Positions 43,590-51,987 of a stretch of 64,000 nucleotides of DNA are shown here, piece after piece. The DNA comes from Bordetella pertussis 18323 (GTDB taxonomy: Bacteria > Pseudomonadota > Gammaproteobacteria > Burkholderiales > Burkholderiaceae_B), in contig NC_018518.1 of assembly GCF_000306945.1 (NCBI RefSeq), positions 1,240,001 to 1,304,000 on the forward strand, written 5' to 3'. The number at the start of each line of letters is the position of its first letter. Within the stretch, counting starts at the first letter, position 1. The notes under the pieces were generated by a model. The model saw nothing but the letters and a program-made list of their open reading frames with translations, ran no database searches and had not been told where the DNA came from. The position numbers were made by a program, and so were the translations under genes.

Positions 43590-44371
43590 GCGCGGGCGCC
43601 TGGGGCTGGCCGCCGCTGACGCGCCGCTGCGTGGCGGTGCTGCGGCGCAATTTCCTGGTGTGGCGCAAGACGGCCCTGACCACGGTGCTGGGCGATGTTC
43701 TCGACCCCGTCGTCGCGCTGCTGGCGCTGGGGTTCGGCCTGGGCGCGCTGCTGCCGGGCATCGAGGGCGTGCCCTACGTGACCTTCCTGTCGGCCGGCTC
43801 GATGTGCGTGGGGGCGCTGTACGGCGCCACCTTCGAGGCCACCTACAACGCTTTCTCGCGCCTGCACGTGCAGCGCACCTGGGACGCCATGCTGAGCACG
43901 CCGCTGGACCTGGACGACGTGGTCTGGGCGGAAATCCTGTGGGCGGCCGCCAAGGCGCTCAAGAGCGGCATCGCGATCCTGCTGGTGGTGGTGGCGCTGG
44001 ACATCGCGCGTGCGCCGACCCTGCTGTGGGTGCCGCCGGTGCTGGCCCTGGCCGGCCTGGCTTTCGCGTCCATGGCGCTGGTGGTCAGCGCACTGGCGCG
44101 CGGCTACGAGTTCTTCATGTATTACTTCACGCTGGGCGTCACGCCCATGGTGTTCCTGTCGGGGGTGTTCTTCCCCGCCTCGCAATTGCCGGCCGCGCTG
44201 GCCGGCCCGCTGCAGTGGCTGCCCGTGGCCCCGGCGGTCAACCTGATCCGGCCGCTCACGCTGGGGCAGGTGCCGCACGCCTGGTGGGCCGACGTGGCGC
44301 AACTGGCCGTGACGGCCGCGCTGGGCATCTGGCTGGTGGCGGTGCTGATGCGGCGCCGGCTGCTGCGTTGA
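43586..44371 (+). CDS. ABC-2 type exporter permease (NodJ-like)
   Basis: The 261-residue membrane protein has six hydrophobic segments and the ABC-2 family pattern ([102 protein letters not shown]). It forms the channel for the ATPase encoded just upstream and is translationally coupled to it. Confidence 0.91.
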   Translation: MSAGAWGWPPLTRRCVAVLRRNFLVWRKTALTTVLGDVLDPVVALLALGFGLGALLPGIEGVPYVTFLSAGSMCVGALYGATFEATYNAFSRLHVQRTWDAMLSTPLDLDDVVWAEILWAAAKALKSGIAILLVVVALDIARAPTLLWVPPVLALAGLAFASMALVVSALARGYEFFMYYFTLGVTPMVFLSGVFFPASQLPAALAGPLQWLPVAPAVNLIRPLTLGQVPHAWWADVAQLAVTAALGIWLVAVLMRRRLLR

Positions 44372-44459
44372 ATGGCGCCCGCATGACAGGGGCGGCGCGG
44401 ACGTCTAACATGTTTCGTGGGCCCGCCTGGGCGGTTTTACGGTACTCAAGGAGAACGTC

Positions 44460-45020
44460 ATGGTCACGGATGCGGTGTTGAATCATGCAGGACGCGAGTG
44501 GGGCTGGGTGGCGTTGCGCGGCGTGGTGGCGGTGCTGTTCGGCCTGATGGCGGTCCTGATGCCCGGCATCACGTTGTCGGCGCTGGTGCTGGTATGGGGC
44601 GCCTTTGCGCTGGCCGACGGAATCTTCGCGCTGGTCGCGGGCTGGCGCATCCGCGACCAGGACAAGCCGTTGTGGCCGCTGATCCTGGTGGGCCTGACGG
44701 GTATCGCGGCCGGCATAGCGACCTTCGCCTGGCCCGGGCTGACCGCGCTGGTGCTGCTCTACATCATCGCGTTCTGGGCCGTGATCGGCGGGGTGTTCCA
44801 GATTGCCGCGGCGATCCGCTTTCGCAAGGACATCGAGAACGAGTGGCTGCACGGCCTGTCGGGCGCGCTGTCCATCGTCTTCGGGGCGCTGCTGCTGTTC
44901 CAGCCGGGCGCCGGCGCGCTGGCGCTGGTGTGGGTGATCGGCGTGTACGCGGTGCTGTTCGGCGTGCTGCTGCTGGCCTTGGCCTTCCGGCTCAAGAACC
45001 ACGTCGCGACGCCGGCCTGA
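44460..45020 (+). CDS. HdeD/DUF308 family membrane protein
   Basis: The 186-residue protein has six hydrophobic segments in the HdeD pattern (WGWVALRGVVAVLFGLMAVLMPGITLSALVLVWGAFALADGIFAL, then a repeat of the same design). HdeD in E. coli is part of the acid-resistance region, though most bacterial relatives have no tested role. AAGGAG precedes the ATG at good spacing. crcB starts 9 bases after its stop and probably shares the transcript. Confidence 0.88.
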   Translation: MVTDAVLNHAGREWGWVALRGVVAVLFGLMAVLMPGITLSALVLVWGAFALADGIFALVAGWRIRDQDKPLWPLILVGLTGIAAGIATFAWPGLTALVLLYIIAFWAVIGGVFQIAAAIRFRKDIENEWLHGLSGALSIVFGALLLFQPGAGALALVWVIGVYAVLFGVLLLALAFRLKNHVATPA

Positions 45021-45029
45021 GGAGTCTTC

Positions 45030-45416
45030 GTGCTGACCTACGCTCCGCTCAATTTCATCGCCATCGGCATCGGCGCGACGCTGGGCGCCTGGCTGCGCTG
45101 GGTGCTGGGCCTGCGGCTGAACGGCGCGGGCTGGCCCTGGGGCACCCTGACGGCCAATCTGGTCGGCGGTTATCTGATCGGCGTGATGGTCGCGCTGATC
45201 GCCAGCCATCCGGAATGGCCGGCCTGGATACGGCTGGCCGCGGTAACCGGCTTCCTGGGCGGACTGACCACGTTCTCGACCTTTTCGGCCGAGACCGTCG
45301 ACATGCTGGAGCGGGGTGTCTACGCGACCGCGGCGGCCTACGCCGGCGCGAGCCTGGCCGGTTCGCTGGCCATGACCGGGCTGGGGCTGGCGACCGTGCG
45401 CCTGCTGTTGCGCTGA
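45030..45416 (+). CDS. crcB: fluoride channel CrcB (Fluc)
   Basis: The 128-residue four-helix membrane protein exports fluoride as a double-barrelled dimer. It shows the GIGATLGAWLRWVLG, GTLTANLVGGYLIG (pore asparagine) and GFLGGLTTFSTFSAET motifs. The start is a GTG at 45030 with GGAG eight bases upstream. It follows the HdeD-like gene by 9 bases, and I see no fluoride riboswitch in that gap. Confidence 0.95.
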   Translation: MLTYAPLNFIAIGIGATLGAWLRWVLGLRLNGAGWPWGTLTANLVGGYLIGVMVALIASHPEWPAWIRLAAVTGFLGGLTTFSTFSAETVDMLERGVYATAAAYAGASLAGSLAMTGLGLATVRLLLR

Positions 45417-45438
45417 GCCCGGCGGCGGGCGCCAGGTT

Positions 45439-46770
45439 TCAGTCCGGCGTGGCCGCGCCGCCGAGCACGACGCGGGCGGCTTGCAGGCCGCTGCGCACCG
45501 CGCCTTCGAGCACGCCGGGGTAGCCCGTGTCGGTCCAGTCGCCGGCCAGCGCCAGCGAGCGCCATGGGGTGCTGTTCAGCGGCCGCGCCAGACCCGGCAT
45601 CGCGGCGAAGGTGGCGCGCTTTTCCACGAACAGTTCGGCTATCTCGACGGCGGGCATCGGGGCCAGGCGCGCCGGGTGGCGGCGGGCCTGTTCGGCCACC
45701 TGGCGCGTCAGGGCGGCGATGGCCTGCTCGCGGTCGGCAGCCGCCACGGCGCGCGCCGCGCTGACCACCACCGCCAGTTCGCCGCGCTCGCCACGGCCGG
45801 TCAGGCGCGAGCGGTCGAACAGCCACTGGCCGTGAAAGCCGCGCGCCGGTTCCTCGCGCAGCATCATCATGGGCTCGGGCAGGGGCCAGGGGCCGGCCAG
45901 GCGCAAATTCAACGTGGCGATGGGTTCGTAATCGAACGCCTGTAGGGCGCGCAGCAGCCCGCCGGAGCCTTGCTCGGCCAGCGCATGCTCAAGCAGGCGC
46001 GCCGCCACCTGGGGCGACACGGCCAGTACGGCCGCGTCGAACCGTTCGCCGTTGACCTCGACGCTGTGGGTCTGCGGCGTCAGACGCCGCACCGTGTTGC
46101 CGTAGCGCATGGTGGCCTGGCGGGCCGCCACGTCGGGCCACAGCGCCGACAGGTCGGCGTAGGGCAGCAGCAGATCGCTGTTGCGCCGGTGGCCGGTCAG
46201 GCTGTCGCGCAGGATGTGCGCGTACAGCAGGGCGCTGGCCTGCGCCGGCGGCGTGTTCAGGGCAGCCAGGCACAGGGGCGCCCAGACGGATTGGCGGATG
46301 CCGGCGGGCTGGCGGGTATGGTCCAGCAGCTGCGTGACGGTCCAGTCGCGCGGCGCCTGCCACTGCATCTGGCGCAGGTAGTGCATGAGCCGCACGGCGG
46401 CCACGCGCGAGCGCCAGGGCAGGCCGCGCGCCAGCAGCAGCGCGGCGGCGGCGTGCAGGGGGGCGGGCAGGGGCGGCGCCGACAGGCGAAAGCCGCCGTC
46501 CAGGCTGGCCAGCCGCAACGGCCGGCGCATCAGCAGCGCATCCGGGTTGCGTCCCAGGCGGCGCATCAGCGCCAGGGTTTCGCCATAGGCGCCCAGCAGG
46601 ATGTGCTGGCCGTTGTCCAGGTCGTCGCCGAACTCCGGGTGGACCACGCGGCGGGCGCGCCCGCCGGGCGTGCGCCCGGCTTCGAACACGGTGACCTTGG
46701 CGTCGGCCTCGCGCAGCGCCACGCTGGCGGCCAGGCCGGCCCAGCCCGCTCCGATGACGGCGACCTTCAT
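45439..46770 (-). CDS. hpnE: hydroxysqualene dehydroxylase
   Basis: The 443-residue FAD enzyme begins MKVAVIGAGWAGLAASVALREADAKVTVFEAGRTPGGRARR, a classic dinucleotide-binding fold. It ends with WRSLALAGDWTDTGYPGVLEGAVRSGLQAA, as in amine-oxidase/phytoene-desaturase relatives. With hpnD and hpnC upstream it completes squalene synthesis by removing the hydroxyl of hydroxysqualene. The ATG at 46770 overlaps the hpnD stop by 4 bases and is preferred to a longer form. Confidence 0.94.
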   Translation of the reverse strand: MKVAVIGAGWAGLAASVALREADAKVTVFEAGRTPGGRARRVVHPEFGDDLDNGQHILLGAYGETLALMRRLGRNPDALLMRRPLRLASLDGGFRLSAPPLPAPLHAAAALLLARGLPWRSRVAAVRLMHYLRQMQWQAPRDWTVTQLLDHTRQPAGIRQSVWAPLCLAALNTPPAQASALLYAHILRDSLTGHRRNSDLLLPYADLSALWPDVAARQATMRYGNTVRRLTPQTHSVEVNGERFDAAVLAVSPQVAARLLEHALAEQGSGGLLRALQAFDYEPIATLNLRLAGPWPLPEPMMMLREEPARGFHGQWLFDRSRLTGRGERGELAVVVSAARAVAAADREQAIAALTRQVAEQARRHPARLAPMPAVEIAELFVEKRATFAAMPGLARPLNSTPWRSLALAGDWTDTGYPGVLEGAVRSGLQAARVVLGGAATPD

Positions 46771-47630
46771 CGCGCCAGCCGGCGCACCAGGGGGGCGCCG
46801 CCGCTTACCCAGGTCTTCCAGGCCAGCCACAGCTTGCGCACGGGCGTCAGCGAAATGCGCTGGTGCAGCACCTGCCAGTCGTCGCGCTCGATTTCGTCGA
46901 GCAGCGCATGGTAGATGGCCGCCATCATCAGCCCGGGCCGCTGGGCGCGCCGGTCCGTCTCGGGCAGGGCCTGCATCGCCTCGCGGTACAGCCCGCGGGT
47001 GCGCTCGGCCTGAAAGCGCATCAGCGCGCTGAAGCGTTCGGAATGGACGCCGTTGAGGATATCGGCGGCCTTGACCTCGAATTGCTGCAGTTCATTGACC
47101 GGCAGGTAGATGCGGCCGCGCCGCGCGTCGTCGCCGACGTCGCGGATGATGTTGGTGAGCTGGAACGCCAGTCCCAGCTTGCCGGCATAGTCCAGCGTGC
47201 GCGCATCCTGGTAGCCGAACACGCCGGCCGACAATTCGCCGACCACGCCGGCCACGTGCCAACAGTACTTGCGCAGGCCGGGCCAGTCCAGGTAGCGGGT
47301 CTGGTCCAGGTCCATCTCCATGCCGTCGATGACGGCCAGCAGACGCTCGCGCGTGATGTTGCAATCGGCCAGGTGCGGCTGCAGCGCGCGCGTGACGGGG
47401 TGGTCCGGCTTGCCATCGACCATCTGGTCGACCTGCGTGCGCCACCAGGCCAGCTTGACGCGCGCCAGGGACGGGTCGCTGCATTCGTCGACCACGTCGT
47501 CGACCTCGCGACAGAACGCGTACAGCGCAGTAATGGCCCGCCGCCGCGCCGGCGGCAGGAACAGGAACGAGTAATAGAAGCTGGAGCCGCTTTTGGCGGC
47601 CTTTTCCTGGCAGTATTCGTCAGGGGTCAT
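46767..47630 (-). CDS. hpnD: presqualene diphosphate synthase
   Basis: The 287-residue enzyme condenses two farnesyl diphosphates to presqualene diphosphate. It carries the aspartate-rich FCREVDDVVDE motif near residue 40 and the second FQLTNIIRDVGDDARRGRIYLP motif, which bind magnesium and substrate. It lies between hpnC and hpnE in the standard HpnCDE order, with a 1-base gap to hpnC and a 4-base overlap with hpnE. Confidence 0.95.
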   Translation of the reverse strand: MTPDEYCQEKAAKSGSSFYYSFLFLPPARRRAITALYAFCREVDDVVDECSDPSLARVKLAWWRTQVDQMVDGKPDHPVTRALQPHLADCNITRERLLAVIDGMEMDLDQTRYLDWPGLRKYCWHVAGVVGELSAGVFGYQDARTLDYAGKLGLAFQLTNIIRDVGDDARRGRIYLPVNELQQFEVKAADILNGVHSERFSALMRFQAERTRGLYREAMQALPETDRRAQRPGLMMAAIYHALLDEIERDDWQVLHQRISLTPVRKLWLAWKTWVSGGAPLVRRLAR

Positions 47631-47631
47631 A

Positions 47632-48462
47632 TCAGGTGAAGGCGCGCCACAGCATGACGGCCCAATCTTTGGCGCCCAACTCGGGGCGATTCATGAAGAC
47701 GTCGTATCCGGCGTCCTCGATGCGTTGCAGGATGCGCAGGCCGCCCTGGACGACCAGGCGCAATTCCAACCCGATCCTGCCCGGCAGGCGGCGCGGCAGC
47801 GCAGCGCCAGAGTGTAGCAGCGCGCGCGTGCGCTGCACTTCGAAGGCCATCAGCTCGCGCCATTGCGGGGTCAGCCGGCAGGCTGCCAGGTCGTCGCGGC
47901 TGACGCCATGGCGGCGCAGGTCCTCCTCGGGCAGGTAGACGCGCTGCTTGCGCCAGTCGATGCGCACGTCCTGCCAGAAATTCACCAGCTGCAGGCCGGT
48001 GCAGATCGCATCGGCATCGCGCAGGTTGGCTTCGTCGACGGCGCCGTACAGGTGCAGCATCAGCCGGCCCACCGGGTTGGCCGAGCGCCGGCAGTAGTCC
48101 AGCAGATCGTCATGGGACTCGTAGCGCTTGACCGAGATGTCCTGCTCGAACGCCGACAACAGGTCGAAGAACGGCGTGATGGGCAACTGGTGGCGCGCGA
48201 TGGTGGCCGCCAGCGGGGTGAAGATGGGCGCTAGGTCGGCGCTGGCCGGCACGGCCAGCGTGCCGGGTTCGGCGCCGATGCGATGCAGCTCGGCGCGGAA
48301 GGCGGCCAGCTGGCGCAGGCGCTCGGCGTCCTCGGCGGCGCCTTCATCGGCGATATCGTCGGCGGCGCGGGCGAATCGATAGATATCGGTCACGGCGCCG
48401 CGCAACCGCCGCGGCAGCAGCAGCGAAGCAACGGGGAAATTCTCGTAGTGATCGATGGCCAT
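47632..48462 (-). CDS. hpnC: hydroxysqualene synthase
   Basis: The 276-residue squalene/phytoene-synthase-fold protein converts presqualene diphosphate to hydroxysqualene. Motifs are DIYRFARAADDIADEG and LQLVNFWQDVRIDWRKQRVYLPEEDL. It is the first gene of the hpnCDE operon. The squalene made may feed hopanoid synthesis, but no squalene-hopene cyclase is in the window. The divergent alanine racemase gene begins 129 bases upstream. Confidence 0.95.
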   Translation of the reverse strand: MAIDHYENFPVASLLLPRRLRGAVTDIYRFARAADDIADEGAAEDAERLRQLAAFRAELHRIGAEPGTLAVPASADLAPIFTPLAATIARHQLPITPFFDLLSAFEQDISVKRYESHDDLLDYCRRSANPVGRLMLHLYGAVDEANLRDADAICTGLQLVNFWQDVRIDWRKQRVYLPEEDLRRHGVSRDDLAACRLTPQWRELMAFEVQRTRALLHSGAALPRRLPGRIGLELRLVVQGGLRILQRIEDAGYDVFMNRPELGAKDWAVMLWRAFT

Positions 48463-48590
48463 ACGGATAGCGGGGGCAGGGCGGCATCAGCCGCCGGAAT
48501 GAGGCATTTTAGGGGAGGGCGGCGTATGGCGCCGCGGGCGGATCAGTTAGACTTGGCGGCAACAGGCCCGGGTGCCTCGGAAATCTCATC

Positions 48591-49718
48591 ATGCCGCGTC
48601 CCATATTTGCTTCGATCTCCCAGTCCGCCCTGCGGCACAACCTTGCCACCGTGCGTCGTCATCTCGATGACGTGGCGGCCAAGGCGGACGGCACGCCGCC
48701 CTCCATCTGGGCGGTCATCAAGGCCAATGCCTACGGCCATGGCATCGAACAGGCGGTGGCCGGTTTCTCGGCGGCCCAGGGCCTGGCCATGTTGGACCTG
48801 CAGGAGGCCGTGCGCTGCCGCGAAGCGGGCTGGGGCGGCCCTATCCTGCTGCTCGAAGGCTTCTTCCAGCCGTCCGACCTGGAAATCGTCGACCGCTATC
48901 ATCTCGCCACCACCGTGCATACGCGCGAGCAGTTCGACATGCTGGCGCATGCGCGGCTGTCGCGCCGCGTCGACATCATGGTAAAGCTCAACAGCGGCAT
49001 GAACCGGCTGGGTTTCGCGCCGGACGCCTATGGGTCCGCCTACGCGCGCGCGCAGCAGCTGCATGAGTACGGCGTGGTGGGCGGCATCGGCAAGATGACC
49101 CATTTCGCCTGTGCCGACGGGCCGCAGGGCGTGACCCAGCAGATGAACGTCTTCAACGGCGCCACCGCGCACCTGGCCGGGGCGACCAGCGTCTGCAATT
49201 CGGCCGCCACCCTGCGCTATGCCGACCTGGCGGTCGGCCACGACGGCCAGACCCATTGGGTGCGGCCGGGCATCTGCCTGTACGGCGCCTCGCCGTTCGC
49301 CGATGCCCAGGCCGGGGCGTTCGGATTGATTCCGGCCATGACGCTGCGCTCCGAGCTGATCGCCATCCAGGATATCCCGGCCGGCGCGGCGGTGGGTTAC
49401 GGCGCCATTTTCCGCGCCGACCGGCCGATGCGCATCGGCGTGGTGGCGTGCGGCTATGCCGACGGCTATCCGCGCCATGCCGGCACCGGTATGCCCCTGA
49501 CCGTGGGCGGCGTGCGCACGCGGCTGGTCGGCCGCGTGTCGATGGACATGCTCATGGTCGACCTGGATCCGGTGCCGGCCGCCGGTATCGGCACGCCCGT
49601 GGTGCTGTGGGGCGAGGACGGCCCGTCGGTCGACGAAGTGGCCGAGGCCGCCGGCACCATCGGCTACGAATTGCTGTGCGCGCTGGCCCCGCGCGTACCC
49701 GTGCGCCACGAAGGCTGA
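48591..49718 (+). CDS. alr: alanine racemase
   Basis: The 375-residue PLP enzyme interconverts L- and D-alanine for cell-wall synthesis. The PLP lysine (about Lys44) lies in WAVIKANAYGHG. Further motifs are VKLNSGMNRLGF, RPGICLYGASPF, the catalytic tyrosine in AVGYGAIFRA and RVSMDMLMVDL. It could equally be named dadX. Sequence alone does not separate biosynthetic from catabolic forms, and no dadA adjoins it. Confidence 0.95.
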   Translation: MPRPIFASISQSALRHNLATVRRHLDDVAAKADGTPPSIWAVIKANAYGHGIEQAVAGFSAAQGLAMLDLQEAVRCREAGWGGPILLLEGFFQPSDLEIVDRYHLATTVHTREQFDMLAHARLSRRVDIMVKLNSGMNRLGFAPDAYGSAYARAQQLHEYGVVGGIGKMTHFACADGPQGVTQQMNVFNGATAHLAGATSVCNSAATLRYADLAVGHDGQTHWVRPGICLYGASPFADAQAGAFGLIPAMTLRSELIAIQDIPAGAAVGYGAIFRADRPMRIGVVACGYADGYPRHAGTGMPLTVGGVRTRLVGRVSMDMLMVDLDPVPAAGIGTPVVLWGEDGPSVDEVAEAAGTIGYELLCALAPRVPVRHEG

Positions 49719-49869
49719 GCATTGTGCGGATCGCCGGCGGGCCGGCCTGCTGGCATGAATTGCTACGCAAGTTACATGACGCCGCCGGCCGGATGGTGTC
49801 TACTCTATACCCTGTCGTCGCGCGGCTGCCGGTCGCGCTGGCGGGGCAAACATGACGAGGTTTCAATCC

Positions 49870-50586
49870 ATGAAGGACAAATGCGTGCTGGTGACAGGTG
49901 CCACCAAAGGCATCGGCTGGGCACTGACGCAGCGGTTGACCGATCTGGGTTGCCACGTAGTGGGTATCGCGCGCAATACCGCCGATGTGGACTTCCCTGG
50001 CTATCTCTACGCCTGCGACCTGGCCGACGCCGGCCGCACCGAAGAGGTGCTGCGCGAGATCCGCGACAAATTCCCGGTCGATGCGGTGGTCAACAATGTC
50101 GGCATCGTGGCGCCGCAGGCGCTCGGCGAGATCGACCTGGCCACGCTCTACAGCGTGCTCGACCTGAACGTGCGCGTGGCGGTGCAGGTCACCCAGACCT
50201 TCGTCGAATCGATGAAGGTGCGGCGCAGCGGACGGATCGTCAATATCTGTAGCCGCGCCATCCTGGGAGCCTACGACCGCACCAGTTATTCGGCCGCCAA
50301 GAGCGCCCTGGTCGGGTGCACCCGCACCTGGGCGCTGGAACTGGCCGAGTATGGCGTCACCGTCAACGCGGTGGCGCCCGGCCCGGTCGAGACCGAGCTG
50401 TTCCGGCGCGGCCATCCGGCCGGCAGCGACGCCGAAAAGCGCGCCCAGGCTTCGATTCCCATGAAGCGGTTCGGTACGCCGGCCGAGGTCGCCGCCGCGG
50501 TGGCGTTTTTGTTGTCGGACGACGCCGGCTTCATTACCGGGCAGGTCCTGGGCGTGGACGGCGGCGGCAGCCTGGGCGGCCACTGA
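49870..50586 (+). CDS. short-chain dehydrogenase/reductase
   Basis: The 238-residue SDR shows the NAD(P)-binding VLVTGATKGIG near the N-terminus and VVNNVGIVAP in the middle. The catalytic Ser-Tyr-Lys set lies in NICSRAILGAYDRTSYSAAKSAL, and VNAVAPGPVETELF and GFITGQVLGVDGGGSLGG close the fold. The ATG at 49870 has GAGG nine bases upstream. An ATG at 49852 adds six residues. The substrate is unknown. No neighbour points to a pathway. Confidence 0.9.
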   Translation: MKDKCVLVTGATKGIGWALTQRLTDLGCHVVGIARNTADVDFPGYLYACDLADAGRTEEVLREIRDKFPVDAVVNNVGIVAPQALGEIDLATLYSVLDLNVRVAVQVTQTFVESMKVRRSGRIVNICSRAILGAYDRTSYSAAKSALVGCTRTWALELAEYGVTVNAVAPGPVETELFRRGHPAGSDAEKRAQASIPMKRFGTPAEVAAAVAFLLSDDAGFITGQVLGVDGGGSLGGH

Positions 50587-50599
50587 CCGGTTCCGCCTC

Positions 50600-51328
50600 C
50601 TATTGGCCGGGCGTACCGCCGTCGGCTGGCGCCAGCTGCTCGAGATCGGGCGGCAGGGCCAGCCCCGGCGCGGCGCGGCGCCAGGCCAGGACCTCCGCGG
50701 CCGCCTCCTGCGGCTTGCCCTCGCGCACCAGCGCGCGGATGCGCTCGACGCGTTGCGCATAGGCCGGATCGTCACGCTGGCGCGCTGACGCCGCCAGATT
50801 TTCCTGTTGCTGTTTTTCGGCCCGCACCGCGGGCGCGGCGCGCTGCGGCATATAGCCGCGCCGTGCCGGCGCGGCGTCCTGGGCCGATGATTCGGCCGCG
50901 GCCCCGCGTGCCGCCTCGGGCGCCAGCGCAGGCGGCAGGGCGGGCGCGGGCGCCGGCGCCAGCGCACCCAGCGGCGGCGGCGCGGCCAGGGCGGGATCGG
51001 GAGCGGGCGGTTCGGGCACGGCGTCGCGGGTGGCCTGGGCGGCCTCCTGCTCGGCCTGCAGCTCGACCTCGGCGGCGGGCTGCAGCGCGTACTGCTCCAG
51101 GTCGGTGAACACGAACAGGGCGCTCACCGCGACCACGCAGGCCGCCACCGCCCAGGCCGGGTGCCAGGTCGCGCGTGGCCGGCGGGCGCGCCGGTCGGCT
51201 TCGGCGGCGCGCTGGGCCTGCTCGCGGATCGAGGCGTCGAGCATGATGTCGGGCTCGTGGCGCGGCAGCTCGCGATACAGCGCGCGCAGGTCGCGATCGT
51301 CGTCGTCGGGCGGCAGGTGCGGGTTCAT
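50600..51328 (-). CDS. putative anti-sigma factor (single-pass membrane protein)
   Basis: The 242-residue protein has an acidic N-terminus (PDDDDRDLRALYRELPRHEPD), a basic region, one membrane helix (AWAVAACVVAVSALFVFT, about residues 58-75) and a long Ala/Pro/Gln-rich periplasmic part ending in a short helical domain. It starts 3 bases after the stop of an ECF sigma gene. Location and topology fit an anti-sigma factor, but no canonical anti-sigma motif is clear. Function is inferred from context. Confidence 0.68.
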   Translation of the reverse strand: MNPHLPPDDDDRDLRALYRELPRHEPDIMLDASIREQAQRAAEADRRARRPRATWHPAWAVAACVVAVSALFVFTDLEQYALQPAAEVELQAEQEAAQATRDAVPEPPAPDPALAAPPPLGALAPAPAPALPPALAPEAARGAAAESSAQDAAPARRGYMPQRAAPAVRAEKQQQENLAASARQRDDPAYAQRVERIRALVREGKPQEAAAEVLAWRRAAPGLALPPDLEQLAPADGGTPGQ

Positions 51329-51331
51329 GGC

Positions 51332-51910
51332 CTAGGGGCTCCTGGGGGCGCTCTCGGAGCTCAGCTCCTCGCGGATGCGCCGGGTGGCGTAGCGCAGGCG
51401 CGATTTGACGGTTTCGCGAGAGACACCGGTGACTTGCGCAATTTCTTCCACATCCAGATCGTGCTCCAGTCGCAGCAGCATTGCCAGTCTTTGTTCATCC
51501 GGCAGGCGCTCGATGGCCAGTTGCAGCCGGCGGCGCTGCTGGAACTCGGATAGCCGCGCCTCGGGCTGCTCGTGTTCGGCGGCGGGCACGCTGGCCAGCG
51601 CGGCCTCGGCCTGTTCCGGGGCGACCGGGGCGGGCTGGCGGCGATGGGCATCGACCAGCAGGTTGTGCGCGATCTGCAGCAGCCAGGTGGTAAAGCGCGC
51701 CTGGGGGCGGTAGCGGGCCCGGGCGTCGATGACGCGGCTCCAGGTTTCCTGGAAGATGTCGTCGGCCTGGGCGGCGTTGCGCGCACTGAGCAGGATGTAG
51801 CGGTACAGGCCGGCGCGGTGGCGGGCGTACAGGGCGTCGAAGGCGTCCATGTCGCCTTCGGCCCCGTAGGCCAGCATCAAGGCTTCGTCGGCGGCGCTCG
51901 CGGTGTCCAT
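51332..51910 (-). CDS. ECF RNA polymerase sigma factor
   Basis: The 192-residue protein has sigma region 2 (LYARHRAGLYRYILLSARNAAQADDIFQETWSRVIDARARY, then FTTWLLQIAHNLLVD) and region 4 (IERLPDEQRLAMLLRLEHDLDVEEIAQVTGVSRETVKSRLRYATRRIREEL). The ATG at 51910 gives a full-length family N-terminus. It lies between a von Willebrand lipoprotein gene (77-base gap) and a membrane protein likely to hold it inactive. Its regulon is unknown. Confidence 0.93.
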   Translation of the reverse strand: MDTASAADEALMLAYGAEGDMDAFDALYARHRAGLYRYILLSARNAAQADDIFQETWSRVIDARARYRPQARFTTWLLQIAHNLLVDAHRRQPAPVAPEQAEAALASVPAAEHEQPEARLSEFQQRRRLQLAIERLPDEQRLAMLLRLEHDLDVEEIAQVTGVSRETVKSRLRYATRRIREELSSESAPRSP

Positions 51911-51987
51911 GGCGGCGCAGTGTATCGCCTCGGCGGCGATTGCGCACGCCGCCGGGGCCGGCGCGGCTGCCAGGGCCGTCACCGTAA

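Noticed and set aside
45020..45030. Fluoride riboswitch before crcB
   Set aside because: Only 9 bases separate crcB from the upstream gene, leaving no room for the aptamer.
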